Shown in pieces: positions 38,252 to 45,711 of a stretch of 64,000 nt of DNA (position 1 is the first letter of the stretch; every line of letters starts with the position of its first letter). The stretch covers positions 30,490 through 94,489 of the forward strand of contig CAKZZD010000033.1 of the NCBI GenBank assembly GCA_937886715.1, written 5' to 3'. The notes beneath the pieces were generated by a model. It ran no database searches. It saw only the letters and a list, made by a program, of their open reading frames with translations, and had not been told where the DNA came from. The DNA comes from an uncultured Bacteroidales bacterium. GTDB lineage: Bacteria; Bacteroidota; Bacteroidia; Bacteroidales; P3. The position numbers were made by a program, and so were the translations under genes.

Positions 38252-38901
38252 AGAAAGCATCATCCCTACTTCTGTTTCTCCTGGTCGCGCTGCCCTTTTT
38301 CTCCCATGCGCAGACGCAGATCGCACTCTTGAAATATGGTGGCGGCGGCGACTGGTATGCCAACCCCACCTCGCTCACCAACCTCATCGCCTTCTGCAAC
38401 CAGGACCAGCAGATGGGCCTCGTGCCGCAGTATGCCACCGTCGATGTCGGCAGCAGCGAGATTTTCAACTATCCCTTCCTGCACATGACCGGCCACGGCA
38501 ACGTGGTCTTCTCCGACCGCGAGGCACAGAACCTCCGCAACTATCTCATCGGCGGCGGATTCCTCCACATCGACGACAACTATGGCCTGCGCGAATTCAT
38601 CGTGCCGCAGATGAAGAAGGTGTTCCCCGAGCTGGAATTCGTCGAGTTGCCCTTCAGCCATCCCGTCTATCATCAGAAATACGATTTTCCCAACGGTCTG
38701 CCCAAGATCCACGAGCACGACAATCTGCCGCCCAAGGGCTTCGGCCTCATCTGGGAGGGTCGTCTGGTGTGTTTCTTCACGTGGGAGTGTGACCTTGGCG
38801 ACGGTTGGGAGGATCCCGACGTGCACAACGACAGCCAGGCCACCCGCCAGAAGGCCCTCCGCATGGGCAGCAACATACTCCGCTTTGTATTCACCCAATA
38901 A
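38248..38901 (+). CDS. Exported DUF4159 protein
   Basis: A 217-residue protein with a cleavable signal peptide (1-21, ending SHAQ). The DUF4159 core has a flavodoxin-like GATase-type pattern: ALLKYGGGGDWYANPTSL, FLHMTGHGNVVFSDREAQNLRNYL, GGGFLHIDDNYGLREFI, and SHPVYHQKYDFPNGLPKIH. The function of the family is unknown. It is often found in Bacteroidota next to rsmE, as here, with translational overlap. Confidence 0.85.
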   Translation: MKKASSLLLFLLVALPFFSHAQTQIALLKYGGGGDWYANPTSLTNLIAFCNQDQQMGLVPQYATVDVGSSEIFNYPFLHMTGHGNVVFSDREAQNLRNYLIGGGFLHIDDNYGLREFIVPQMKKVFPELEFVELPFSHPVYHQKYDFPNGLPKIHEHDNLPPKGFGLIWEGRLVCFFTWECDLGDGWEDPDVHNDSQATRQKALRMGSNILRFVFTQ

Positions 38902-38913
38902 AATATTCCAGCG

Positions 38914-39690
38914 ATGAAACATTTCACCCTTCCGATGCTCGTCGTGGCGCTCTTGTTGTTCAGCGCATGCGATTTCAAAGCCAGCTCCGCCAGTGGCAAG
39001 CCGTCTGAGAGTGTGCAGCGCGAAATTGCCATCCCCGGCAGCTACGACGAACTTGATGTCGCCAGCGCTTTCCGTGTCACCGTTTCCGACGATGTCACCG
39101 CAGCCGTCGTCACCCTTCCCGGCGACAATTTCGACAAGCTCGAGTTCCGCGTCGACGACGGCACGCTCCATATCCGGCTGCGCTCGTCATTGTCGGTTGA
39201 GGGCACCCCCTCGGTGGTGCTGCCGCGCAATCCCCTGCTGACCGATGTCGAGCTCGCGGGGGCCTCCTCCTTCTCCTCGCCCTATCCGCTCAAGGGCAGC
39301 GAGGTCAATGTGGAGCTCTCCGGTGCCTCGTCGTTCACCGCCGATGTCGAAGCCTCCGAAGTGGATATCGACCTCAGCGGTGCGTCGGAGTATCAAGGCA
39401 ATGTGGCCTCCGATGTCCTTTCTGTCGAGGCCAATGGTGCTTCCCGCGTCACCCTTGCCGGCGAGGCGGGCCGTATGGATATCAACCTCAGCGGCGCCAG
39501 CCATTGTGCGGCCGGGCGGCTTGAAGCCTATGTGGTCGAAGGCAAGGTGTCGGGCGCCAGCAACGCTGATGTCACCTGTCGGCAGAAGCTCGATGTGAAG
39601 GTGTCAGGTGCCTCCCATCTCACCTATGGCGGCAATCCCTCTTCCCTCAATGCCCCGGCTACGGGTGCCTCCACAGTTGTCGGCAGATAA
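38914..39690 (+). CDS. GIN-domain (DUF2807) lipoprotein
   Basis: A 258-residue protein with a lipoprotein signal (LLLFSAC, Cys20) and two right-handed beta-type repeats of the GIN/DUF2807 domain: GSYDELDVASAFRVTVSDD, then repeated VELSGASSF, DIDLSGASEY, EANGASRVTL, NLSGASHC and VSGASHLTYGG. These repeats are diagnostic. The family is common in Bacteroidota, thought to be an adhesin-like or structural envelope protein, without a proven role. Starts 12 bases after the DUF4159 stop, so probably the same operon. Confidence 0.88.
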   Translation: MKHFTLPMLVVALLLFSACDFKASSASGKPSESVQREIAIPGSYDELDVASAFRVTVSDDVTAAVVTLPGDNFDKLEFRVDDGTLHIRLRSSLSVEGTPSVVLPRNPLLTDVELAGASSFSSPYPLKGSEVNVELSGASSFTADVEASEVDIDLSGASEYQGNVASDVLSVEANGASRVTLAGEAGRMDINLSGASHCAAGRLEAYVVEGKVSGASNADVTCRQKLDVKVSGASHLTYGGNPSSLNAPATGASTVVGR

Positions 39691-39802
39691 ACCTTACACA
39701 CGCGTGCCGATGCCGGAGGCAATATGTAGGCACAGCGATGTTTGACGCTGCCGCCAGATAGTAATGAACCGACCCCCTGCACAACCGCTATAATTATTGG
39801 CC

Positions 39803-40705
39803 ATGAAACATTTCGGCATTATGCTTTTTGCCCTGCTGCTTCTGAGTGGATGCGGCAGATCGGCAGACGAATTGAAAATCATTTCGTTCAATATCCGCTA
39901 CAATTCGTGGTACGACCGCGAGAGCCCCAACCGCTGGGAGTTGCGGCGCGACGCCGTGGTGCGCATGATTCGCGAGGAGCAGCCCGCCGCCATGGGCCTG
40001 CAGGAGGCGCTGATCGACCAGCTGCAGTACCTCGACAGCTGCCTGCCGCAGTATCGCCGCGTGGGCGTGGGCCGCGACGACGGCATGGAGGCCGGCGAGT
40101 TCATGGCCATCTACTACGACACCGCGCGGTTGGAGCTGCTCTTCGACACCACCCGTTGGCTCAGCCTCACGCCCGAGGTGCCGTCGAAGTACGAGGGCGC
40201 CGGATGCTTCCGCACCGTCACCGTGGCCCGCTTCCGTGTCCGCCAGAGCGGCAAGGAGTTCGCCTACCTCAACACCCACCTCGACCACGTGAGCGAGGAC
40301 GCCCGCATGCGCGGAGCGCAGGTGATTGCCTACACGGTGGCTACCGAATTGAACAAGACAAAAACCGGTGGCATACCCGTCATCGTGGGTGGCGACATGA
40401 ACACCGAAGGCGACAGCTCCGAATACAGCGCGTTTGCCTACTTCCGTCGTGTCGGCCTCCAGGATGCCCGCACACTCACCGACAGCACCAGCAACGCTAT
40501 CACCTACAACGCCTTCGGCCAGAACGAAGGCGCGGTGATAGACCACTTCTTCGTCCGCGACATCAAGGTGCTCCGCTTCCGCACCCTCAACGGCGATTAC
40601 TTCTCCGAAGAGCAGAACACCACTGAAAATGAAAACAATGAATTGAAGAACGGCGTGCCTTACATTTCCGACCACTATCCCATTGCCGTCACCATCAAGT
40701 TATGA
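39803..40705 (+). CDS. Endonuclease/exonuclease/phosphatase-family lipoprotein
   Basis: A 300-residue EEP-fold metal-dependent phosphodiesterase or phosphatase carried on a lipoprotein anchor (LLLLSGCGRS). Start at the ATG at 39803. Fold motifs: LKIISFNIRYN, Glu in MGLQEALID, YLNTHLDHVSEDARMRGAQ, VGGDMNTEGDSSEY, AVIDHFFV and SDHYPIAV, so the catalytic set is complete. The extracytoplasmic substrate is unknown; close Bacteroidota relatives are often annotated as phosphodiester hydrolases. Overlaps tcdA by ATGA. Confidence 0.87.
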   Translation: MKHFGIMLFALLLLSGCGRSADELKIISFNIRYNSWYDRESPNRWELRRDAVVRMIREEQPAAMGLQEALIDQLQYLDSCLPQYRRVGVGRDDGMEAGEFMAIYYDTARLELLFDTTRWLSLTPEVPSKYEGAGCFRTVTVARFRVRQSGKEFAYLNTHLDHVSEDARMRGAQVIAYTVATELNKTKTGGIPVIVGGDMNTEGDSSEYSAFAYFRRVGLQDARTLTDSTSNAITYNAFGQNEGAVIDHFFVRDIKVLRFRTLNGDYFSEEQNTTENENNELKNGVPYISDHYPIAVTIKL

Positions 40706-41520
40706 GAACCATAGAGAAAGCCATCCTCAACCGGACCACCCTTTTGGTGGGCGATGCCGCCATGGAACGCATCGCCGCCGCGCGGGTCATCATCTTCGGC
40801 GTCGGCGGTGTGGGGTCGTGGTGCGCCGAAAGCCTCGTGCGCAGCGGAATACGTCGCCTCACCATCGTAGACTCCGACCGTGTGTGCATCACCAATGTCA
40901 ACCGTCAGGCGATGGCCACCACGCGCACCGTGGGCAAGGTGAAGGTCGAGGCCATGAAGGAACGCCTGCTGGAGATAAACCCTGCAGCCGACATCACCGC
41001 CGTGCAGGAAATATTCTGCGCCGACACCGCCGACAGCTTTCATCTCGGGGAGTACGACTACATCATCGACGCCATCGACAGCCTGAAGGACAAGCTTGAG
41101 CTTATCCTGCGCTGCACGCAGAAAGGACAACAGCCACTACCCACTTTCTACAGCTCCATGGGTGCCGCCCTGAAGATGGACCCCACGCAGGTCCATGTCA
41201 GCGAGTTCTGGCAGGTCGACGGCTGCCCGTTGGCAGCCGTCTTGCGACGCCGCATGCGCAAACAGAAACGCTTCCCCGGTCGCAAGTTCCAATGCGTGTG
41301 GGGCCCCGAGGTTTTGCCTAATCTGGGCAGGGCGCGCACGTGCGGCACTGACGCCTGCATGTGCCCTAAAGCCAACTCCGGCGACGGCCGTGCCGATCTG
41401 CTGAACCACGAATGGTGCACCTCCAAGGCCCAGATCAACGGCACCACCGCCCACATCACAGCCCTCTTTGGCTTCACCCTCGCCGGCCTCGTCATCCAAG
41501 ACCTTTACCGCAAAGCCTAA
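40702..41520 (+). CDS. tcdA: tRNA threonylcarbamoyladenosine dehydratase TcdA
   Basis: E1-like ThiF-family enzyme that uses ATP to cyclise t6A37 of tRNAs into ct6A; 272 residues, the normal length. ATP loop VIIFGVGGVGSWCAESLVRSG, RRLTIVDSDRVCITNVNRQ, DYIIDAIDSLKDKLELI, and a C-terminal Cys-containing region. It is translationally coupled to the EEP lipoprotein. An alternative reading as a general HesA/MoeB protein is less likely given the length and the NRQAMATTRTVGK segment. Confidence 0.93.
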   Translation: MRTIEKAILNRTTLLVGDAAMERIAAARVIIFGVGGVGSWCAESLVRSGIRRLTIVDSDRVCITNVNRQAMATTRTVGKVKVEAMKERLLEINPAADITAVQEIFCADTADSFHLGEYDYIIDAIDSLKDKLELILRCTQKGQQPLPTFYSSMGAALKMDPTQVHVSEFWQVDGCPLAAVLRRRMRKQKRFPGRKFQCVWGPEVLPNLGRARTCGTDACMCPKANSGDGRADLLNHEWCTSKAQINGTTAHITALFGFTLAGLVIQDLYRKA

Positions 41521-41819
41521 CGATGATTGAGTAAAATAAGCCCAGTCATCTCGACAGGACTTTTCTTGTTGCTTTGCTGCTATCGAGTGCTCATCCTCGA
41601 GTGTGGCGTCTCCTATACCTTCGACCACTACCCGATAGAAATCCTTTTCCGCCTGCCGGAATAGCCCCCTTACATACCGCTTAGGTTTTACTCCCCTTTT
41701 ACTCAAACTTTAATCAAACACTACCTTTATCAAAGGTTGCTCCCATACGGTCGCTTCCTCGGAATAAGGTTCCGCTATGATTCCATTAAGGATGCATAAG
41801 GGTAGGTCAACAAAATTAA

Positions 41820-41851
41820 TTTGGTCATATTGCGTAATTGTCGTACTTTTG
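41820..41851 (+). promoter_or_regulatory. Promoter upstream of the 42,096 lipoprotein
   Basis: TTTG (41820-41823), 20 bases, TACTTTTG (41844-41851): both boxes match the Bacteroidota consensus. Transcription should start near 41858. Confidence 0.72.
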
Positions 41852-41871
41852 CAATTGAAAACGATTGCTTG

Positions 41872-42090
41872 ATGAATACCAATATTCATAACTCTCTGGT
41901 TTTCTCCCCACGAATTACACAAGTAATCGTCGGGAGGATTTACTCTTCGTTTTTTCTCTGTTCTCCGCTTGGCTGCACTCCGTTTGCCACCCTGCGGGAC
42001 GCTATCGAAAGCCACTGGCTTTCTTCATGTGCCTGCATCTGCCGCAATGCTGCGGCGGGGCGGGATGGTTTTGTAATCTCTAAATATTAA
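41872..42090 (+). CDS. Possible small protein (72 residues), unrecognised
   Basis: ATG 14 bases after the predicted transcription start; the frame ends 5 bases before the lipoprotein ATG. The product (MNTNIHNSLVFSPRITQ...) has a Cys-rich middle (LCSPLGCTPF, SSCACICRN) and no signal peptide or known domain. A frame on the other strand overlaps it. It may be a leader peptide, a remnant or chance. Confidence 0.3.
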   Translation: MNTNIHNSLVFSPRITQVIVGRIYSSFFLCSPLGCTPFATLRDAIESHWLSSCACICRNAAAGRDGFVISKY

Positions 42091-42095
42091 ACAAT

Positions 42096-42560
42096 ATGAA
42101 GAAAGCAATTATGGCAATCGCCGTCCTCGCCTTGGGCGCAATGCTGATGTCCGGATGCGAAAAGTTTCACACGGATGAGCTAACTATCAACAACCAAAGT
42201 GGGCATAATGTTGTGATAGAATATGCAACAGTTATGCGCCCACATTCCATTGGGGGTTTTGAATTAGGTTGGACTGATATTATCCCTACAGATTCTTCAG
42301 TTGTCGTATTTTCAGCAGAAGATAATGGTTATACAGGAAAAATGGATTCTGAAATGGAAATAGTCAAGTGGTTTTTTGGGGATAGTCTTACATTCATTGT
42401 CGATGGGACTTATCGCTACACCTATCATTCATCGGACACGCTGACTAACAACAGCCCATATAATTTCAATTCGCCGTTTTATTTGTACACAGAGAGCGGG
42501 CAGACTTATACCAACCACATATTTACTATCACGGCAGAACAATTCTCACCTCTTCTGTAA
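42096..42560 (+). CDS. Small lipoprotein of unknown function
   Basis: A 154-residue protein with a lipoprotein signal (MKKAIMAIAVLALGAMLMSGC, Cys21). The mature part is beta-rich with Asn/Ser/Thr/Tyr (TINNQSGHNVVIEYATV, VDGTYRYTYHSSDTL) and looks like a single beta-sandwich. No family is recognised. The gene is lower in GC than its neighbours and uses more A/T-ending codons, so it may be acquired or fast-evolving. Driven by the promoter at 41820. Confidence 0.72.
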   Translation: MKKAIMAIAVLALGAMLMSGCEKFHTDELTINNQSGHNVVIEYATVMRPHSIGGFELGWTDIIPTDSSVVVFSAEDNGYTGKMDSEMEIVKWFFGDSLTFIVDGTYRYTYHSSDTLTNNSPYNFNSPFYLYTESGQTYTNHIFTITAEQFSPLL

Positions 42561-42701
42561 GTACATAATGTTTCATCAATAAAACTTCAAGATTATGGAA
42601 ATAGCAATGCAAATCGACCAAATCTCCATCGCGCGGGCGGCCAATCAAGACTGAAAACGACTATTGCAATGCTGCAATAGGTCTAAATGATTTTAAAAAT
42701 G

Positions 42702-42907
42702 GCTGTCGCAGGGTGCAAAAGTGGGTTTTGAAATTGAAACAGGGTTATGCAGGGGTGCAAAAGGGTGTTTTGAAAATGAAACAGGGTTTCGCAGGTTGCG
42801 AAAGGGCCTTTCGGATTGAAAACAGCGTTTTGCAGGGTTGCAACGGGGTGTTTTGAAACGGAAACATAGTTTTGCAGGGCTACAACGAGGCCTCTCGGAA
42901 TGAAATA
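42702..42907. repeat. Five degenerate tandem repeats of about 42 bp
   Basis: Units begin at 42702, 42744, 42786, 42827 and 42869 with lengths 42, 42, 41, 42 and 39. Shared pattern: GTTTTGCAGGGTTGCAAA, then GGGTGTTTTGA, then AATGAAACAGG. Units 3 and 5 share a variant middle (CCTTTCGGA / CCTCTCGGA). No stable reading frame, since unit lengths vary and stops occur. Confidence 0.85.
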
Positions 42908-43007
42908 TTAACAACGTAATACTACATAGATATGGAAGCAATCAAATTTGACGAAAAATCATTGTCGCGGTTCCCCGTGGCGTTATAAGTTTTTGGCGAC
43001 AATAACG

Positions 43008-43039
43008 AGCGAGGCTCCACCATTCGGTGGAGCCTCGCT
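43008..43039. terminator. Bidirectional hairpin between the lipoprotein region and EF-G2
   Basis: Perfect 14-bp stem AGCGAGGCTCCACC (43008-43021) with 43026-43039 and a 4-base loop. It lies 40 bases after the EF-G2 stop (minus strand); no T-tract on either side. Confidence 0.65.
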
Positions 43040-43078
43040 GTATGTAGAATGTAACCAGCGTAGCCGAGCACGCGGTGC

Positions 43079-45211
43079 TTACTCTTCCTCGTTGGCGGCT
43101 TCCTCGTAGGCTTTGAGGAGGGCCTGCTGGACGTCGGCGGGGACGAGCTCGTAGCTGCTGAAGGTCATGGTGAAGGTACCGCGGCCGCTGGTGAGCGAGC
43201 TCAGGGCGGTGCAGTAGCGGTTCATCTCGGCCAACGGGGCCTTGGCTTTCAGCGTGGTGTACTTGCCTTCGGCATCCATGCCCATGACGATGGCGCGGCG
43301 GCCCTGCAGGTCGGTCATGACGCCACCCTGTGCCTCTGTGGGCACGGTGACGGCGATGTCGTAGATAGGCTCCTTGATCTTCGGGGCAGCCTGCTTGAAG
43401 GCCTCGCGGAAGGCGGTGCGGCCGGCAATCTTGAAGGCCGTCTCGTTCGAGTCCACGGGGTGCATCTTACCGTCGTAGATGTTGACGACGATGTCGCGGG
43501 CGTAGCTGCCGGTCAGAGGTCCCTGCTCCATCTTCTCCATGATACCCTTGAGAATGGCGGGCATGAAGCGGGCGTCGATCGAGCCGCCCACGATGCAGTT
43601 GTTGAACACCAGCTTGCCGCCCCACTCCAGCGGATACTCCTGGGTGTCGCGGATGGGGTACTTGGTCTGGTTGGGCATGCCGTCGTAGTAGGGCTCGATG
43701 AGCATGTGCACCTCGCCGAACTGGCCGCTGCCGCCCGACTGCTTCTTGTGGCGGTACATGGCCTCGGCGCTCTTGGTGATGGTCTCGCGATAGGGGATGT
43801 TGGGGGCGGTGAAGTTGACGGCCAGTTTGTACTGGTTGTCGAAATACCACTTCACGGTGTTCAGGTGAAGCTCACCCTGGCAGCCCAGGATCACCTGGCG
43901 CAGCTCGCGGCTGTTCTCCAGCGTCAGGCTGCGGTCGTAGGTCACGAGGTCCTTCAGCGCGGCACCGACCTTCTCGTCGTCGTTGCTGTTGGCGGCCTTC
44001 ACGGCGACGGTGTAGATGGGCGTCGGGAAGACGATCTCCTCGACGGCGTCGTCGGTGTTCTTCGGGGTGGTGAGGGTATGGTTGATCTTCACGTCTTTCA
44101 GCTTGATGGTGCAGACGATGTCGCCGGCGCAGGCTTTCTCGACGCGCTGGCGGTTGGAGCCGCTGCACACGAGCACCTGGCTCACGCGCTCCTTGCTCTG
44201 GTTGCAGGCGTTGACCACATCCTGGGCCTCGGCCAGCTCGCCGTCATAGATGCGGAGGTAGGTGATCTCGCCCAGGTTCTTGTCCTTGGCGCTCTTGAAG
44301 GCGAAGGCCACCGTCGGGTTGGCATTGTCGCACTTCAGCTCCTTGCCGCCCTTGGTCTTCTTGGCGTCAGCCACCTCGTTGGGGGCAGGCACATTCTGGC
44401 AGACAAACTCCAGCAGGCGGGCCACGCCCATGTTCTCCTTGGCGCTGGTGCAGAGGATCGGGAACAGGTCGCGCTTGTCGATGGCAAGCTTCAGGGCCTT
44501 GGTGAGCTCCTCGGCGGTCAGGTCGCCGTTCTCGAAATATTTCTCCATCAGCTCGTCGTCGGCAGCGGCGGCCTCCTCAACGAGGGCCATGCGCATCTCG
44601 GCGGCGCGGTCGGCGTGTGCGGCGGGAATCTCCTCCTCCGTGGCCTTGCCGTCCTTGAAGGTGTACATCTTGTTGCTCACGATGTCCACCACCTGGTTGA
44701 AGCCCAGGCCGGCGTTGGTCGGGAACTGCAGCACGGTGCACTTCTGGCCGAAGTAGTCCTTCAGCTGGCTGACGCTCTCGTCGAAGTTGGCCTTCTCGGC
44801 ATCGAGGTGGTTGACGACGAAAATCATCGGGGTGTCGAGCTTCGAAGCGTAGCGGTTGGCAATCTCGGTGCCCACCTCGACGCCGCTCTGTGCGTTCACC
44901 ACCACCACGGCAGCCTCCACCACGTTGAGGGCGCTGTCGAGCTCGCCCTGGTAGTCGGCAAAGCCGGGCACGTCAAGAATGTTCACCTTCTTGCCGCCGA
45001 ATTCGGTGTACATGAGGGTGTTTTCCACGGAGTAGCCGCGGTCGTGCTCGATGTCGCGATAGTCGCTGATAGTGTTCTTTCCGTCCACGGTGCCGCGGCG
45101 GTTGATGAGGCCTCCGCAGAAAGCCATAGCCTCGGCCATGGTGGTCTTGCCGCTCTTGGCGCCGCCCACGAGGGCGATGTTACGAATGTCAGATGTCTGG
45201 TAAATTTTCAT
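43079..45211 (-). CDS. EF-G2: divergent elongation factor G paralogue with altered GTPase motifs
   Basis: A 710-residue protein with all five EF-G domains, but the G domain has lost key residues. G1 is GGAKSGKTT (16-24, P-loop kept). Switch I reads HDRGYSVENTL instead of ERGITI. G3 is D80-V-P-G-F84-A-D where canonical EF-G has DTPGH, so the catalytic His is Phe. G4 is N134-H-L-D137 instead of NKxD. Later domains look normal (GELHLNTVKWYF, SGGSGQFGEVHMLIEPY, LTSGRGTFTMTFSSYELVP). It matches the Bacteroides EF-G2 paralogue reported to promote translocation without GTP hydrolysis and to aid growth under carbon starvation and gut colonisation. Monocistronic; -7 box TATCTTTG at 45338-45345 with a leader of about 120 bases. 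Confidence 0.9.
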   Translation of the reverse strand: MKIYQTSDIRNIALVGGAKSGKTTMAEAMAFCGGLINRRGTVDGKNTISDYRDIEHDRGYSVENTLMYTEFGGKKVNILDVPGFADYQGELDSALNVVEAAVVVVNAQSGVEVGTEIANRYASKLDTPMIFVVNHLDAEKANFDESVSQLKDYFGQKCTVLQFPTNAGLGFNQVVDIVSNKMYTFKDGKATEEEIPAAHADRAAEMRMALVEEAAAADDELMEKYFENGDLTAEELTKALKLAIDKRDLFPILCTSAKENMGVARLLEFVCQNVPAPNEVADAKKTKGGKELKCDNANPTVAFAFKSAKDKNLGEITYLRIYDGELAEAQDVVNACNQSKERVSQVLVCSGSNRQRVEKACAGDIVCTIKLKDVKINHTLTTPKNTDDAVEEIVFPTPIYTVAVKAANSNDDEKVGAALKDLVTYDRSLTLENSRELRQVILGCQGELHLNTVKWYFDNQYKLAVNFTAPNIPYRETITKSAEAMYRHKKQSGGSGQFGEVHMLIEPYYDGMPNQTKYPIRDTQEYPLEWGGKLVFNNCIVGGSIDARFMPAILKGIMEKMEQGPLTGSYARDIVVNIYDGKMHPVDSNETAFKIAGRTAFREAFKQAAPKIKEPIYDIAVTVPTEAQGGVMTDLQGRRAIVMGMDAEGKYTTLKAKAPLAEMNRYCTALSSLTSGRGTFTMTFSSYELVPADVQQALLKAYEEAANEEE

Positions 45212-45337
45212 TGTGCTATGATATATTTATTTTTATTTTTCCTGATTTCCCACTATGCCATACAGGGCATATACTGTGCTGTGGATCAACGCCATATATG
45301 CGCCCGTATGCACCGGACGTGTCCGAATATCGAGCCA

Positions 45338-45345
45338 CAAAGATA
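45338..45345 (-). promoter_or_regulatory. -7 box of the EF-G2 promoter
   Basis: Minus-strand TATCTTTG, 127 bases before the ATG. A TTTG directly abuts it upstream; no well-spaced -33 box is seen. Confidence 0.55.
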
Positions 45346-45528
45346 CAAATTATTTTTAAACGCGAGCCTCTTTTTTCAAAAAAATGAACAAATCTGCCCC
45401 CGCGCACCCCTACATTCCACCCTCTCCATCCGCCCCCTCCCGCCGCCCTCTTCTTCCCCCAAAAAACACCCTTTTTTGCCGCCTTCGCAACATGCTCATC
45501 CTCAGCCGCTTCTCCACAGCCCCTCCAA

Positions 45529-45610
45529 CCCCCCTCCAACCCCTCTCCAACCTATCTCCAAAAAATTTTAGAGCGGAGATGGAGGGGGGTTGGAGGGGGG
45601 TTGGAGGGGC
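45529..45610. repeat. Long GC-rich hairpin element, copy 3
   Basis: Left arm GCCCCTCCAACCCCCCTCC from 45529 and right arm ending GGTTGGAGGGGC at 45610 pair over about 35 bases, with a centre containing CCAAAAAATTTTAG as in copy 1. The left flank TTTTTTGCCGCCTTCGCAAC and right flank TTTTCAGCAGGTTACGGAA form a partial outer inverted repeat. Confidence 0.75.
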
Positions 45611-45711
45611 TTTGGCAATAGGGATGGTTTTCAGCAGGTTACGGAATCGGAAAAATCCTTTTGCGGGAGGCGGTACAATATTTCGCCGCGGAATGAGTTA
45701 TTAGGTTGATT

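Larger units (their letters stand above)
41521..42095. other. Lower-GC gap with a promoter and possible gene remnants
   Basis: No family protein is recognised. On the minus strand, two adjacent frames read as if from one decayed gene: one ends EEATVWEQPLIKVVFD, and after a stop KPKRYVRGLFRQAEKDFYRV...SIAAKQQEKS continues up to about 41,520. On the plus strand a good promoter (41820-41851) precedes a 72-codon frame and the lipoprotein gene. The base composition is lower in GC than the flanks. Confidence 0.5.
42561..43078. other. Gene-poor gap with tandem repeats and two tiny frames
   Basis: Holds the 42-bp repeat array (42702-42907), the hairpin 43008-43039 and two very short frames with plausible starts: 42595-42654 (MEIAMQIDQISIARAANQD) and 42932-42988 (MEAIKFDEKSLSRFPVAL). 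The tiny frames flank the repeats and both begin ME; they may be remnants of small peptide genes. No larger gene is seen. Confidence 0.5.
45212..45711. other. 500-base divergent intergenic region
   Basis: Between EF-G2 (minus) and the flippase (plus). Contains the EF-G2 -7 box at 45338-45345, a C-rich stretch and hairpin element copy 3 (45529-45610), whose right flank CAGCAGGTTACGGAATCGG ends about 50 bases before the flippase start. No gene is supported. Confidence 0.65.

Noticed and set aside
41137..41706. 189-codon minus-strand gene overlapping tcdA
   Set aside because: Its C-terminal two-thirds are antisense to tcdA; only the first 60 residues lie in the gap and they look at best like a remnant, noted under the 41,521 region.
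42702..42907. Possible CRISPR array or repeat protein
   Set aside because: Units are contiguous with no unique spacers, and unit lengths of 39-42 bases break any frame.
43460..45571. 703-codon plus-strand frame opposite EF-G2
   Set aside because: Antisense shadow of a clearly identified elongation factor; composition is Leu/Val/His repetitive without motifs and it runs into the hairpin element.
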